Part shown: positions 6,085-6,317 of the stretch, piece by piece
Numbering within the stretch: the stretch's first letter is position 1
Layout: every line of letters starts with the position of its first letter
From: Alphaproteobacteria bacterium
Lineage (GTDB): Bacteria > Pseudomonadota > Alphaproteobacteria > UBA8366
Length of the DNA: 6,317 nt
Assembly: GCA_018665505.1 (NCBI GenBank)
Contig: JABJCS010000695.1
Location: 1 to 6,317 of the forward strand
Reading direction: 5' to 3'
Translations under genes and position numbers: made by a program
Notes under the pieces: generated by a model
The model's database searches: none
What the model was told of the DNA's origin: nothing
Seen by the model: only the letters and a program-made list of their open reading frames with translations

Positions 6085-6098
6085 TGGGTCGTTCCCAT

Positions 6099-6317
6099 TT
6101 ACAGATCGCGGCTCTGCAGGACGCGAGATTTCTGCCGCTGCCAATCACGATCCTTCTGCGTCTGGCGCTTATCCCGTTGCTTCTTGCCTTTGGCGAGACC
6201 GAGCTCGCACTTGGCGATCCCGCGTTTATTGAAATAAAGCCGGACCGGCACCAGCGTATATCCGCCACGTCGGACCTGGCCCATCAGGCGTTCTTGTTCG
6301 CGCTTGTGCAGGAGGAG
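6099..6317 (-). CDS. smpB: SsrA-binding protein SmpB, C-terminal part (5' end outside window)
   Basis: SmpB binds tmRNA (SsrA) and brings it to stalled ribosomes for trans-translation. Only the last 72 residues are visible; the full protein is usually about 150-160 residues. The visible part starts in [15 protein letters not shown], continues through [16 protein letters not shown] and [15 protein letters not shown], and ends with the basic tail [11 protein letters not shown] that forms the decoding-centre helix in the family. These are the most conserved SmpB segments, so recognition is secure. An internal ATG at 6284 is not the real start, since the frame runs on upstream with conserved residues. 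Its TAA stop is 14 bp before the PhyH-family start. Confidence 0.97.
   Translation of the reverse strand, partial: LLLHKREQERLMGQVRRGGYTLVPVRLYFNKRGIAKCELGLAKGKKQRDKRQTQKDRDWQRQKSRVLQSRDL

Noticed and set aside
6085..6144. A longer PhyH-family protein starting at 6144.
   Set aside because: It would overlap the end of smpB by 46 bp, and the first 20 residues have no family resemblance; the ATG at 6084 fits better.

Overview
The window looks like chromosomal DNA from an alphaproteobacterium, probably of the Rhodospirillales or a related marine group. Three things suggest this: an rpoZ-rsh pair in which the Rel protein begins MMRQFQLVEKV, a start I recognise from alphaproteobacterial Rel proteins; an omega subunit with a long acidic tail; and smpB with an NYN-domain gene and a family 5-like uracil-DNA glycosylase in the same neighbourhood. 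The species cannot be named from the sequence alone.

Layout. Positions 1-1613 (minus strand) hold rpoZ followed by the 5' half of a bifunctional (p)ppGpp synthetase/hydrolase gene (rsh), which runs off the left edge. A 273-bp divergent intergenic region (1614-1886) holds candidate promoters for both directions and two hairpins. Positions 1887-3164 (plus) hold an NYN/LabA-like nuclease gene and a family 5-type, Fe-S-containing uracil-DNA glycosylase gene, 12 bp apart and probably one operon. Positions 3165-6084 hold three accessory metabolic genes: a ferritin-like diiron carboxylate protein (minus), a short-chain dehydrogenase/reductase (plus, divergent from the diiron gene) and a phytanoyl-CoA dioxygenase-family Fe(II)/2-oxoglutarate oxygenase (minus). 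The 3' end of smpB (minus) closes the right edge, 14 bp upstream of the oxygenase gene.

How the genes may work together. The two ends are housekeeping and stress functions: transcription (omega), stringent response (Rel), base-excision repair (UDG) and ribosome rescue (SmpB). The middle block combines two unrelated non-heme iron oxidation/oxygenation proteins with one NAD(H)-type oxidoreductase. That would suit a small oxidative tailoring or catabolic function, but the three genes are not co-directional, so a shared pathway is only an inference. No CRISPR array, tRNA, rRNA, insertion sequence or prophage gene was seen. The best candidate for something undescribed is the diiron protein and its oxygenase/SDR neighbours; the sequence does not establish a new system.
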